From the NCBI RefSeq assembly GCF_020882245.1, contig NC_083600.1, positions 13,144,001 to 13,208,000 of the forward strand: 64,000 nt of DNA, read 5' to 3'. A program made the translations under genes and the position numbers. Numbering within the stretch: position 1 is the stretch's first letter; each line of letters begins with the position of its first letter. Source of the stretch: Rhopalosiphum padi. Lineage: Eukaryota > Arthropoda > Insecta > Hemiptera > Aphididae. A model generated the notes under the pieces. The model did no database searches and was not told where the DNA came from. It saw only the letters and a program-made list of their open reading frames with translations. Positions 11,680 to 23,400 of this stretch are shown one piece after another.

Positions 11680-14600
11680 TTCACTGCTTGCAAATCAACC
11701 TCCACACCGACTGGGCTGCCCAACAGCTACTTTCCCGAACCGTGCTGAACATGGACATTGGCCTCCTCATCCTCAGTGAGCACAACAGATCCCCATGTAA
11801 CCACCCCAGCTGGGCTTCTAGTTCAGACGGGAGGTGCTCAATAGCACTGACCACCATTGCGGGCATTGTGGCGGAGGAGACTGGTTCTGGCCCGGGCTTT
11901 GCATGGCTCCGATTTGGGAATGTTAGAGCATTCAGCTGCTACTGGACCCCCAACGGCGACTCTGCAGAGGACCGCCTGAATGCCTTTAAGGGATTCCTGG
12001 ATGGTCTTGAACAAGCTATAAGACAGGGGGAAAGAGAGAATGAAACTCTCCTGGTTGCTGGTGACTTTAATGCTAAGTCCACGTACTGGGGCTCTAGTGT
12101 AGATGATAGTAAAGGAGAAGCTCTTGAATCCTTTGCCGCAAGTCTTGGACTCTGGGCCAACAACGTTGGAAGCCACCCTACCTTCCAGAGAGGGGCGTCT
12201 TCTTCGGTCATTGATGTAACCTTCTCGGGCCCGGGCCCCTACGAGGTAGTGGACTGGGAGGTCCTCGATGACTATTCCGGTAGCGACCACAACTACATCA
12301 CATTCAACCTCATTCCCTACTCGCGAACACTTAACGATAACGTACCCATGGGACGGGGTGTACATCTAGGATGGGCCACACGTAAGCTCGATTATGCTGC
12401 GCTCTCTCGAAAGTTGGATGAGGGACCACCGGTTTTGGAGGAGCCTGCTTCGGTGGATGACGCAGCAGAGGTTCTCAACAACTATCTGGTTAATGCCTGC
12501 GATTCTTGTATGCCCAGAAGAGTCTACGGAGCCCACAAACGGAAAGCAGTTCATTGGTGGAACCATGAGATTGCCGACCTTAGAGCCAAATGCATAAGGA
12601 ATAGGCGCATATATCTCAGAGTGGTTAAGAGACAAGGCCCTGATGGCAGTACAGCGGAAAGAATTGCCTTCAGAGAGGCACGCAAGGCTTTACGCGTTTC
12701 CATCCGTAAGTCACAGAAGCTTAGCTGGGCTGCTCTTTGCGCATCGGTAGATAACGATCCCTGGGGTGTGCCATACAGAATTGTTTCGGGGCGGCTGGGC
12801 AGACAGCCACCAGGTTTAGCTGCAATAGGACGCGAAAACGAGATTGCTGATCACCTATTTCCCACTATGCCAATTATCAATTGGCAATGTGTGCCGATGG
12901 ATAGCCAAGTAGATCCTAGCTTTCCAACCACCACTGCCGAAGGTTACAACTTAAATCATGGTAATGAGTGCCCACCTATAACCACAGAGGAGTCCAGGCT
13001 AACAGTCTCACGACTGTCAAGGGGTAAAGCGACCGGGCTGGATGGGATTCCTAATGAGATGCTTTCGCTGATTGCCAATAGGTCCCCCGATATATTTGTT
13101 AAAATGTACAATAGATGTTTAAGTGAGTCAGTTTTTCCTGTTAGGTGGAAAAGGGCCAGACTCCTACTTCTTCATAAAGGACCGGACAAGCCAGTATCTA
13201 ATCCATCTAGCTTTCGGCCTCTCTGCATGCTAGACACCACTGGGAAATTATTTGAGAGGATCCTCCTACTCAGGCTTAACGATCACTTAGAGAGGGCTGG
13301 TGGACTCAGTATCAACCAGTTTGGCTTCCGAAGGGGTTGCTCCACCGAGGACGCCATCAAAAAGGTTCTTGACCTGGCTAAGTGGGCCAATCATGGACCC
13401 TCAAGAAATCAGGAACTATGCGTCCTAGTGGCACTCGACGTTCAGAATGCCTTCAACTCTGCGCCATGGAAGCACGTGGATGAGGCTCTTCGACGCAGAG
13501 GAGTCCCCCGATACCTCCTAAAAATTTTACGGTCATACATGGAGGATCGTACAATTACCATTAGAACAACCGATGGGAACAGCATTGACAGGCCGGTCAC
13601 AGGGGGTGTTCCGCAGGGGTCGGTCCTCGGCCCCACATTGTGGAATGTATTCTATGATGACATTCTCAGGATGGACGTTCCGGAGGGGGTTCAGCTTGTC
13701 GGCTTCGCAGATGATCTAGCCCTACTCGCAGTTGGAGAGACTTCAGACACCTTGGAAGAGGTGGTCAACCCCACATTAGACGCTATTGATGGCTGGATGG
13801 GCGCTCACGGACTTCAACTAGCACGGCACAAGACAGAGGCCATCATGCTGACTAAGAAGTGGGCGTATCGGGATCCGGTTTTCGTTGTAGGGGGTCACAC
13901 AGTTCCTTTGTTAAGGAAATTGCGATACCTGGGACTCCATCTGGACTCGCACCTTACTTTCAGTGGACACTTCACTACTGTTTCGGGGAAGGCGTCCCAG
14001 GCAGCGCTGGCTATAGGACGGCTCATGCCCAACCTTGGAGGACCCTCACAGGCTAAGAGAACGCTGCTAATGTCTGTGGTGAACAGCAGGCTGCTGTACG
14101 CCTGTCCAACGTGGGCGGAAAGAGCATGCAAGTACGCTATCTGTCGAAACCTTATGATCCGGGCACAGAGGATTGCGGCTCTCAGAGTCACGAGGGCCTA
14201 CCGCACAGTCTCGGCTGAGGCAGCCTTATTTCTGGCGGGAACTCCTCCGGGTGATCTTCTTGCTTTGGAACGCAAAAGAGTCCGAAGTAAACTTGACGAC
14301 CCGGACAGAGCTGATTCTAAGGATGAAATCCGGAGAGCAGAGCGAGACATCTTGCTTGCTGCCTGGTCGAACAGATGGAGTCGGGGCGTTGGAGGCGCCT
14401 GGACGCGCACGATTCTTCCGGACCTGATGAGATGGACGAAAAGATGCCCCAAAGACCTCACGTTTCATGTAACACAGGCTCTTACTGGACACGGGTGTTT
14501 CAGGTATTACCTACACAGGATGAAGCGCGCTCCTGATGCGGCTTGTCTGTACTGCCAACACCCTGAGGACACTGTGGAACACACGATATTTGATTGTGCT

Positions 14601-14858
14601 TACTGGGATCCGCTTCGGCTGCCAGTGAAGATGTTTGTTGGTAACCGAAATATAACTCCGGGAGACGTTCAGGATTTGCTGTGCGGCCCCTCTGATGTCC
14701 CGTTCAGCGAGAACGACCGGCTACGGGCTGCCTCCCAACGTGCCACTCAGTCCTTTTATGACATGGTTGACAACATTTTAAGCTGCAAGGAGCGTGATGA
14801 AAGGGTAGCTGAGGCCGAACGAAGAGCGAATCCAGTGGCAGCCGCTCCAACTGACTGA
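11676..14858 (+). CDS. ORF2, endonuclease/reverse transcriptase of the R1-clade element
   Basis: This 1060-residue polyprotein nicks target DNA and primes reverse transcription there. The apurinic-type endonuclease occupies residues 1-215 with all expected residues visible: N8 (Q-I-N-L-H), E35 (S-E-H), Y89, D130 and N132 (G-D-F-N-A), D180, and S203-D204-H205. The reverse transcriptase spans about 440-720: motif 'A-T-G-x-D-G-I-P', motif A with D588, motif B 'G-V-P-Q-G-S-V-L-G-P' near 643, and motif C F677-A-D-D680. A C-terminal CCHC (C957, C960, H969, C974) follows. I chose the ATG at 11676 over upstream in-frame codons because the endonuclease fold begins right there and this ATG overlaps the ORF1 stop as ATGA. 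The frame is intact, so the copy may be active. Confidence 0.95.
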   Translation: MIHCLQINLHTDWAAQQLLSRTVLNMDIGLLILSEHNRSPCNHPSWASSSDGRCSIALTTIAGIVAEETGSGPGFAWLRFGNVRAFSCYWTPNGDSAEDRLNAFKGFLDGLEQAIRQGERENETLLVAGDFNAKSTYWGSSVDDSKGEALESFAASLGLWANNVGSHPTFQRGASSSVIDVTFSGPGPYEVVDWEVLDDYSGSDHNYITFNLIPYSRTLNDNVPMGRGVHLGWATRKLDYAALSRKLDEGPPVLEEPASVDDAAEVLNNYLVNACDSCMPRRVYGAHKRKAVHWWNHEIADLRAKCIRNRRIYLRVVKRQGPDGSTAERIAFREARKALRVSIRKSQKLSWAALCASVDNDPWGVPYRIVSGRLGRQPPGLAAIGRENEIADHLFPTMPIINWQCVPMDSQVDPSFPTTTAEGYNLNHGNECPPITTEESRLTVSRLSRGKATGLDGIPNEMLSLIANRSPDIFVKMYNRCLSESVFPVRWKRARLLLLHKGPDKPVSNPSSFRPLCMLDTTGKLFERILLLRLNDHLERAGGLSINQFGFRRGCSTEDAIKKVLDLAKWANHGPSRNQELCVLVALDVQNAFNSAPWKHVDEALRRRGVPRYLLKILRSYMEDRTITIRTTDGNSIDRPVTGGVPQGSVLGPTLWNVFYDDILRMDVPEGVQLVGFADDLALLAVGETSDTLEEVVNPTLDAIDGWMGAHGLQLARHKTEAIMLTKKWAYRDPVFVVGGHTVPLLRKLRYLGLHLDSHLTFSGHFTTVSGKASQAALAIGRLMPNLGGPSQAKRTLLMSVVNSRLLYACPTWAERACKYAICRNLMIRAQRIAALRVTRAYRTVSAEAALFLAGTPPGDLLALERKRVRSKLDDPDRADSKDEIRRAERDILLAAWSNRWSRGVGGAWTRTILPDLMRWTKRCPKDLTFHVTQALTGHGCFRYYLHRMKRAPDAACLYCQHPEDTVEHTIFDCAYWDPLRLPVKMFVGNRNITPGDVQDLLCGPSDVPFSENDRLRAASQRATQSFYDMVDNILSCKERDERVAEAERRANPVAAAPTD

Positions 14859-14986
14859 CTTTATTATTGTATCGCATTGTATTACATTGTATTGTACCTA
14901 TTGTATTAATGTTATTTTTAAGGTGAAGCAACCATAACTAGTTATATGTTAAGAATGTGCATGTATTAATGTTTTTATTAAATATT

Positions 14987-14992
14987 AATAAA
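14987..14992 (+). terminator. Polyadenylation signal AATAAA
   Basis: It lies about 62 bases before the A-tail in linear sequence, which is farther than usual. The hairpin at 14997-15042 lies between and would shorten the effective distance to about 15 bases. Confidence 0.55.
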
Positions 14993-14996
14993 CGAT

Positions 14997-15042
14997 GGCA
15001 GCAGAGGAGTAGTAGTGTTCACACAGATCCTCCTCTGCTGTC
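14997..15042 (+). other. Hairpin at the 3' end of the R1-clade element
   Basis: The left arm 14997-15009 (GGCAGCAGAGGAG) pairs with 15030-15042 over 13 positions, all Watson-Crick except one G-T pair. The loop is 20 bases. The stem ends 11 bases before the A-tail, fitting a structure read by the element's reverse transcriptase. Confidence 0.8.
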
Positions 15043-15053
15043 GGTTCAAACGG

Positions 15054-15079
15054 AAAAAAAAAAAAAAAAAAAAAAAAAA
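15054..15079 (+). repeat. Poly-A tail of the retrotransposon
   Basis: Twenty-six uninterrupted A residues, followed at once by the right target-site duplication. Confidence 0.95.
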
Positions 15080-15092
15080 GGCAGGGAAATAG
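15080..15092 (+). repeat. Right target-site duplication of the R1-clade element
   Basis: GGCAGGGAAATAG, identical to 9691-9703. Confidence 0.9.
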
Positions 15093-16633
15093 TAAAAACG
15101 TATTGTTGTAACTAAAATTATCAGAAACAAGGTGAACAACAATGAATGTATAAATAACCTCACACTAGTTTGTTTTAAAATGTAACAGACAAAGTGTATA
15201 TTTCCGCGAGGATTGTGAGGTCATGAGTTAATAATTTACCCACACAAACATTAATATATGGGGTTATTATAATTTAACAATGAACATTCATTGTTTCAAT
15301 AATTAATATGTAACTTTTCGAAATTTTCTGTTGTTGAAGTATCATCCCGTAGGTACAATAAGTAGACCTGTTTAATTAAACATTTTGTTAGGTACTTATT
15401 CAAAATATGTATACTTTGTAAAATATGAAATTTCATACTATGTTTTACATTTTTAATTGATGTTTCCAATTTTAAGATAGCGACGTTTGTTTCACAGTTA
15501 ATCTGTGTATACTTTATTATATAAACATTAAAAATATTATAAAATTTAAAGCATTTATGTTCTTCGATATAAAATGGTTTTAAGTGAAGTAGAATAATAA
15601 TGTATAGATTATTAAATTGCAAAAGTTTTAATGATAAAAATCCAATCCAATCGTTTTTTAATTAAAACTCCAAGCCCACATCACGTTCACAAACAAAATT
15701 AATTTCTTTGAAGTTGCAATGAAATGACGAGCTAACTAAACATTTTTACTAAAATAATGATTATTTCAAAACGAAATTGCACATTATAGGGAATTGGCTT
15801 ATTATTAAACTTATATAGGTAAGAACATATTTTATGTTACTGTATGTGTTAGTATTTTACATAAGTTTTTTTTGATATTTTTATTAAGGAAATTATTAGT
15901 TGGTTACTAATTTATTACAGTTGAAAAATTCTTAGAACTTGTGGGCTTAAAAATGAAAATATCATAAAAACCAACATTAGACCTTACCTATAACTTATAG
16001 TTTTATCATAGCATGTAAGTCAATATTGTTTGATACATAGATATTTAACAATATTAGGGTTTAGAATAAAGATGTACGTATAAAAAATAAAAATATTGTG
16101 CTTCAATACAATAATTATTATTTATTATGTTATACTACACTTATTGTCAGAAATCTGAAAAAAGCATAATGTTGATGATTTATGGTTCGATCATAGATAA
16201 CAATTAATGAACGTTATAGTAATTTTAAAAGATGACATTTAGACGACTGAAAAGTGGTCTGGTATTCGTTGATGTTTTGGCTGCTATAATGTTTAGCCAG
16301 GCAGCTTTAGCCTTTATATCGATTTCAACAGGTAGTTATGTACTTTAGTACTTATGCGTCAGCGTGTCTTTCACCAGGTGCTATCAAAAGACAATATGAT
16401 ATCACACGATTTAATTACAAAACCACTCAGGTTATATACTTAACACATCAAAATATTCCACTATAAAATTTATTTTATTATTTTTTATTATTGGTACTCA
16501 TATGTTTAATTGAAGTTCTTATGATAATAACTGAATAAAAAAAGACATAGTTGAAATAAAATTATCAGGTTCCAAAATCTAATAAATAAATTTTTTTCGT
16601 TACAAAAATATAAGGTAATTATTCATCATAGGT

Positions 16634-16661
16634 ATTATATATATATATATATATATATATT
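16634..16661. repeat. TA dinucleotide microsatellite
   Basis: Uninterrupted alternating TA run of about 28 bases. Confidence 0.9.
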
Positions 16662-19600
16662 TCATTACTGATGTGAAGGAACGATGTCTGTTTAATAGTA
16701 AAAAATGTATTAGGTACATTATAATTTGATATGTATATTGTATTATTGACTGTAGCACAGGTCTGTGGGTGTAGATTAATTTTTATCAATATAGATTAGT
16801 ATTATTTTGTTTTAGTATAAAATAGAGTAACTAAATTATTGATTCATTCTTTATGAAAAGTACGATAAGGACGACGGGGTAATAAAATTATTTATACATT
16901 GTGTAAAAAAAAAGAGATTTACCTGTATAATTTAGAGCAGACAAAGATTGCTTTTATAAATATATAATAAAATTATAATGACCTAGGACATACATACAGA
17001 TACGATTGAGTGTTAAGTGGTAATTTCATAGTAAGAGAATTGTTGATGGTCAGAGGTTATTTTTAACAGTTTTACAATTGTTTTCCGGTGATAATTGTAG
17101 ACGTTATATTTATATTTATAACTTGACGTGATATGGTGAAAAAGTTACATTTTCGTGCCAGTTGGTCTAATGATTGAGAGTGGCAATCGGGATAGCGTCC
17201 CATGGGAAATTTTCGAGCAGTTATCAAATTAACTCTATACGATATTACGATTATACGACTTTAAGCATCTGTACACCGCAAAGAAAGTTATTTTATAATA
17301 TGGTCACCTTTAATATTATTAAGACAAGAACAGTAAAACCTAACCAATTTATAAAATATATTTTCGCATATTTTTATATAACTACTCATAACTTATAAAT
17401 AATACTAAATACATATATATCATATATGTATAGACTATTTAGCTGCAGCTTAAAAATTACAATAATTTGTATTAAATAATTTTGGTGAATATAAAAAAGT
17501 ACAATATATATTTTCTAATTATTAATTTCAGTTATCTCATTGGTACTAATGATGTTCATGAACCTTCTAATTTGAATACTTTTAATATTAATGTAATAGG
17601 AAAATGTCATCGTCACTCGTCTGTAGACTTATATATAGTTCAAAAAGCTCAAGTAGTCATGTATATATATTTTTTTATTTAGCTAAAACTAATAATAACT
17701 TAAATTAAAGATTCTCGATGAAGCCAAAAAAAATCTAACTGTTATGTTTTTATCTTGCTACGAAGAAAATCTATAGTCAGCAAAATGTTCGAATTAGGTT
17801 GTCTGCGTGGTAGTTACACATTTCAGTAATCACTAAAGTCTATAGCATTATGTCGTTCTCGTAATTTCAAGTTTGACATCACAGTACAGCATGATATGCA
17901 ATGTGTTAATGAAATGTAGTTAGTATATTTATTAGTTATTATAGCCTTGAGGATTTTTAGTTGTTACTTAATAAACGAGGATGTTTTATGTTATACGTAG
18001 AAATTACAATTTACTATAACCAAAAAAATGGTACGCATTTTGCATTTTATCTGTATAAAATTTATTCATCGACAAACTCACGAGAAGAAAATCCTCACAA
18101 ACATAAACAAATTTCGCAAACGAGTATCGTCTTCATGATCGTGTTGTGGTAAAATGTTATATAAGCGTAGAGAGAAATAAAAAGTTTTTAATATTATACG
18201 AACCTTTTAAATTCACTTTGGGTTTTATATACCATTAAAATACATACATAAAATATGAGTAGGTCGGTTTTTGTGAATGTTTAAACACCTAGTTTTAAAT
18301 AATTTATAATATCTCTATAATATTTAATAGGTAACAATAATATACGACGGTGGTACTTATTTGCCATATCGAATATAATATAATAAAAATTGTTCAACCA
18401 AAACTGCAGATAGCCACTTCAAGGGCGATAATTGAGTGTGTTAGACACAAAACAAATGTAAATATAATATATAGAATTGACTTGGTCGGGGTTTTTTTTT
18501 AGGGGTGATAATGATATAATATACCGCATAATGTATTGTACCTACCACACAATGTAACTATAATGTATATTATAATACTGAATACTGATGCACATATATA
18601 TTTAACTTCGTTTGATTATAATATTATATTGTTCAGAGGACTTATGAATATAATTTGTATAATAGTGGGCCAACGACCCACTTATATTAAAGAACTACGT
18701 CCTACAGGTACACACGAATATTTCAGGAATAATAACACCCTATCACTACCTACATAATATTGGCGTGTGATGTTATATACTTGCGACTTACTGTAAGCAT
18801 ATAATATAATATTACTATTTATTATTTACTACATACCGTTTTATATTTTTGTCTTTATGTTATGTATTATACATCATTAGTTCCATTCGAGAGTTATTAA
18901 AAATTTAAAATAAAACGGTGTGTTTCGTAGGTTAGCTGTAGGTTATATATGTATTTTATGTGGGGTATGTCTTCTTATTATATACTTAAGCCCGTACTAT
19001 ATATATTACGTATATATATATATTTATAAAAGTATACAATGAATCGATTTTTGCGGTAGCTGGCCTGTAGAGTAGGTTGTTAAATATTATTATACACTGT
19101 AAAATATGATATGATATTAAATATTTCAGTCTTTCGAAATCGTATTAAAAAAAAAGTGACTTACAGGATTCTCGCTTTTATATCGTTTATTATTAATGAT
19201 AAACTTCTAGTCCAATATTGTCAATCATATTAAGTACAGAACGGTCGGAATGGGTGAATAAGTTTCCGGTTGAATGTGGGAGAGGGTATATTGTGGTAAC
19301 TACAATAACCCTATTCCAGTAACCCACTATAAAATGTATTAGTTTGTTATTTAATAAAAAATTATTTTCTATAATTAAAAAAAAAAATCGATGGTATATG
19401 ATAATACATTGTTTGACGTTGGTACTTGTAATATTATTATCGTATAATTATATTTAGTATATTATTATATTTTATTATAATAATCAAATTTAGAAGATAT
19501 TAAATTTTCAACATTCACCATACTATTTTAACTTTTTTTAAATTTAGCTATTTTATGCTTACAAATGATGTAGGTTACATTAGCCCATCAGTAATCATAA

Positions 19601-20364
19601 TAATAATTTAAGAGTGAGAGAAATAATTTATTTAGTATAATAAATAATACGTTATAAAACTTAAAGTAACAATATAATATATTATAATATATTGAGCAGT
19701 AATAAACAGTACAGTGTACACTTAAATAAATAAACAACTTGAACCGATTCAATCTGTAGTCACATAATATCTTTTAATACCAGTACTGACCACATATTTT
19801 TTATAGCGTATTATCTATCGATTTTTTAGCAATATCATATACAAAATAATGTTGACAAGTTATTACGTCACATAGATACAATATTATCATTATTGTAAAA
19901 ATAAAAATACTTCTTACCGACAATTATAATTGTATACATATCCTAAAATATCTATACAAATACAATAACAGGAGTTACAGTACTCTTTATTTTTGCTTGA
20001 TCGTAAAAAATATGTTGTTTTTTTATATGTCACTAACGATTTACCTGTAGAGTGTAGGTGTAGACTGTATTGATATATTATTAGCTAAATAGTTACTAAT
20101 ATATGCGTTATAAAATTATTGTGATGATGGCCATTATATATGACTATAACAATATATCTCCAACTACCACCGTTGTCTCGGGTCGATTTTCCGTTGCAGC
20201 CTGAATAAACGCGAAATTTAGTATTAAACACAGACAATTGTAGTAAGTTGCCCAACCTGTCTCTTATTTTTAAAAACCAGTTCAGTTGTCACATTGTCAG
20301 TTAATATTCGTTATTTCGTTCTATCCTCTAGTATAGTTTGTCTAGTTGGATGTGATTATAAATC

Positions 20365-20485
20365 GTAAATTGTTTAAGTTAATATTATATAGTTTTAGTT
20401 CTAAAATAAACACATCGAATTGTAAAATGTTTAACTTAACTTAATATTATAGTGTTGGTTATTAAATAAAATAAACTGAATTGTA
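20365..20485. repeat. Two imperfect tandem units of about 60 bases
   Basis: Unit one (20365-20423) and unit two (20424-20485) share in order TGTTTAA, TTAATATTATA, a GTT-rich piece, AATAAA and GAATTGTA, with small insertions between. They sit in a slightly GC-richer stretch from about 20170 to 20560. That stretch could be a decayed long terminal repeat, but no matching flanking duplication was found. Confidence 0.45.
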
Positions 20486-23400
20486 CAGTGTATTTATTAA
20501 ATTCAAAATTGTCCTGAAATTACTGATAGTGATGTGATTAAACGGGACCACTATACACAACAATTTTTCGAGAGTCATATATGTACAGAGTGTTTCACCA
20601 AGTATGTTCATTATCATTTTTTTTCTTTAATAATTAATTCATTCAAGTTCTGATTTTTGGAATTTTTAAGTGCTTATACTTATGAGCTATATTTTAAATT
20701 AAATAGATTTTATATACCATTTAAAAAATGTCTTGTGACAGTACAAACTTCTTTTTTCTTTAAATGAGAACCAACATTTTGTAGTTCTAACAAACGAATT
20801 GCGTCGGATGTTAATACATTATTTTCCTATCTATGTAATACAGACTTATTAGAACTGTCAATAATAACATTGAATATTATATATTGCTAGAATCAGGTTA
20901 AAAATATTGTTTAAAAATATATACTTAAAATATTATTGGATCTATGTATACTGTATAGGTATGTCTATATATAATATATAGGTACCTATACTTAAGGCAA
21001 TTTTTACAAACTATAAAATTGAGTTAGATTAATAAAAATTTTTATGATGTTTAAATCATTATTAACTCCATGTATCTTTCATTTCAATGTTTCAAGTTTT
21101 GGCCTATTATTTTTAGTATACAAATATAATGATGAATGGTTTCTAAACTACTAGTTTAAATGTTGATTTAGATACACCAAATTTATACGGCTTAGCTCTG
21201 TACTGTATGAATTTGTGCGTATTGCGGAGTGGGGATTTCACCAATTTTTTACTTTCAGCATTCAATTGATTATAATTATTCGCCTTTAACGACGCTACGA
21301 TAGTGATTCATTCAGGAAAATTATTGAAGGTTTAACTACAATAGTATATATGATGTAAACTGTAGACCTACTCGTACCGTATGTACCACTACCATAATAA
21401 TATATGAAAATGTTAGACATATGATTTACAAATGTTTTATCTAAATTAATGAAGTCTGAATAGTTGTTAATTATTTGTAATGCAATTATGCCATGAACTT
21501 GTAAATACTAAATATCCTCGTATACACACGCCCATAAATTGTTTGTGAAAACCGTTTCGGGTGAGATAGAACCACAATAACCACAGTCTACAGCCATAGA
21601 CGGCATAGAGCCATAGACCATAGTTGAGAAACCAAGGTTATACACGATATGGAAGACACTATATGCTATGTCGTAGCGATTTTATTTTTTACACCATAAA
21701 TACATTTAATGAGAAATCGCTCTTCTATATCGAAACCATTTTATTACATAAGAACCACAGACCATAGTCTATGCAACAACGGACAATAATACTAATATGG
21801 TATCATTTGTAAGTTAATATTGAATTAGAATATAAATATATTTTTAATTTAAATTTTTTTCAAATGTTTATAAAAATTGTCTATTCCAAACTCTTTAATG
21901 ACGGTTGTATTTCTCTTATATGAATAATCTATTAATGTGATGATACAATAATAATTAATGGTATGTATGTATTAATTGTATTGGCAGAGAAACAGCTGTT
22001 TACTGTATATTTTACTTTTTTGTTAAAAAAAGTACCACTACTAAACAGATATTTTGAGCTTTTGTCCATGAGGTTTTCACTCAAATAACTCTTGGTTTCA
22101 CTGCCTTGTCAGTTGTCAAGTGGCAAACGACGTCGAAATGTGAAATTCGTCATCTTTATCAACAAAAAAAAAAAAAAATAATATATTGGATAGAAAATAT
22201 TTCAATTTTCTAATAGCATATAAAAGCACGAGTCTCTGTCCTAAGCCTGCTGCCTTTATATCTTCAATAACAGTTTAAAGTATGATATTCATCTATTGAA
22301 TGTTATTGTATGGATTTTTTCATATTATTTCCATATGTATGTGTTAGTTTTATTTACAAGAAATAAATTTATAACATTGGGTAGTCCTAAAGACGCGAAT
22401 TCCAACAAAAACTCTAAGTTAAGTTTACTTTATTCAGAAGAATTCGAAATAAGATTATTCTACTGACTTTCATTTTTAAATTAGATCTCGTGTTGTAGAA
22501 TTTCGAGCTGAAAAGTTGAATTTTTTCTACGCTGCCAATGGGATAACAGATTCTTAAAAATAGCATTCATTTATTTTTATTTTTTTTACGTCAAGTACAC
22601 ATCATATTATCAGGCTTATCATTGTGCGTCTGAAAATATTTACGGGAAATAAAGTTGAATTTATTATAAAGTAAAGACCATTCAATTATTTCAAATACAA
22701 TTTGACACTGAATATGTTCTTAAAATTATAATTAATTAGGTAACTAATAAAAACTCAAACGTGTATAGTTAGAAAGAAAAAGTATGGTAGTTTTTAAATT
22801 GCTTATAATTATTTAATTTATTTTTATAGTAAAATATTTTTGTTAATTTATTTTTCTTATTATTTGAATAATTTTAAGATCAATGATAATGGTTATAATT
22901 AACACTTATATGATCGAGTGATGAACATATATAATATTATAGTTGATAGTTGTTTGAGTGGTGTGATAATGTATTAAATATGCCTTTTTATGCTGATATT
23001 TTTGTCAAACATGTATAGATTACACATTTACACATTATTCATTAACATATATATTATATATTATATGTTGTGACTATGCAGTGTGTACTCCACTGCTTAG
23101 CACATATTATTATACCCCCTCAAACGTTGACATATAAATCTGGGATAAGTGTCCTCGTAAAACGTTAGAGTAGGATCGTTTCATTTTTATTCTCTATTAT
23201 ATACTATATATAAATCTAAACTGTATACCACAATAACATATGATAATTTTAATAAAGTATATAATATAAACTATTAATATTTACATTTTTAATATTGTTT
23301 CAAATGAATATAGTTCATTAATCAGTTCCTATTCAAAAATAATTATTTACATAAAATGCACAATATCACAATTCATAACAATCATTAAAAGGTAATACAA

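Larger units (their letters stand above)
14859..15053 (+). other. 3' UTR of the R1-clade element
   Basis: 195 bp between the ORF2 stop and the A-tail. It carries TTGTATT-type short repeats (about 14865-14910), an AATAAA polyadenylation signal at 14987-14992 and a strong hairpin. In R1/SART-type elements the 3' UTR is the part recognised by the reverse transcriptase, so the hairpin is a likely recognition structure here. Confidence 0.8.
9704..15079 (+). mobile_element. Full-length non-LTR retrotransposon, R1 clade
   Basis: The element is 5376 bp and bounded by identical 13-bp direct repeats. The order is 5' UTR (440 bp), gag-like ORF1, endonuclease/reverse transcriptase ORF2, 3' UTR with a hairpin, and 26 A residues. 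GC content is far above the surrounding DNA. The clade call rests on an apurinic-type endonuclease at the start of ORF2, three zinc knuckles at the end of ORF1, and a CCHC motif near the ORF2 C-terminus, which is the combination seen in R1, Waldo, TRAS and SART relatives. It does not sit in 28S rDNA or telomeric TTAGG repeats, so it is a dispersed member. Both frames lack stops or frameshifts and the duplication is perfect, so the insertion looks young and may encode functional proteins. It reads in the same direction as the downstream RasGRF gene but is about 19 kb away from it. Confidence 0.95.

Noticed and set aside
10149..14931. Many antisense and alternate frames inside the R1-clade element
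   Set aside because: They are shadows of ORF1 and ORF2 without independent motifs.
9691..15092. Possibility that the retrotransposon is an R1 copy in 28S rDNA
   Set aside because: The flanks are AT-rich unique DNA and the target duplication differs from the 28S R1 site. No rRNA sequence is present.
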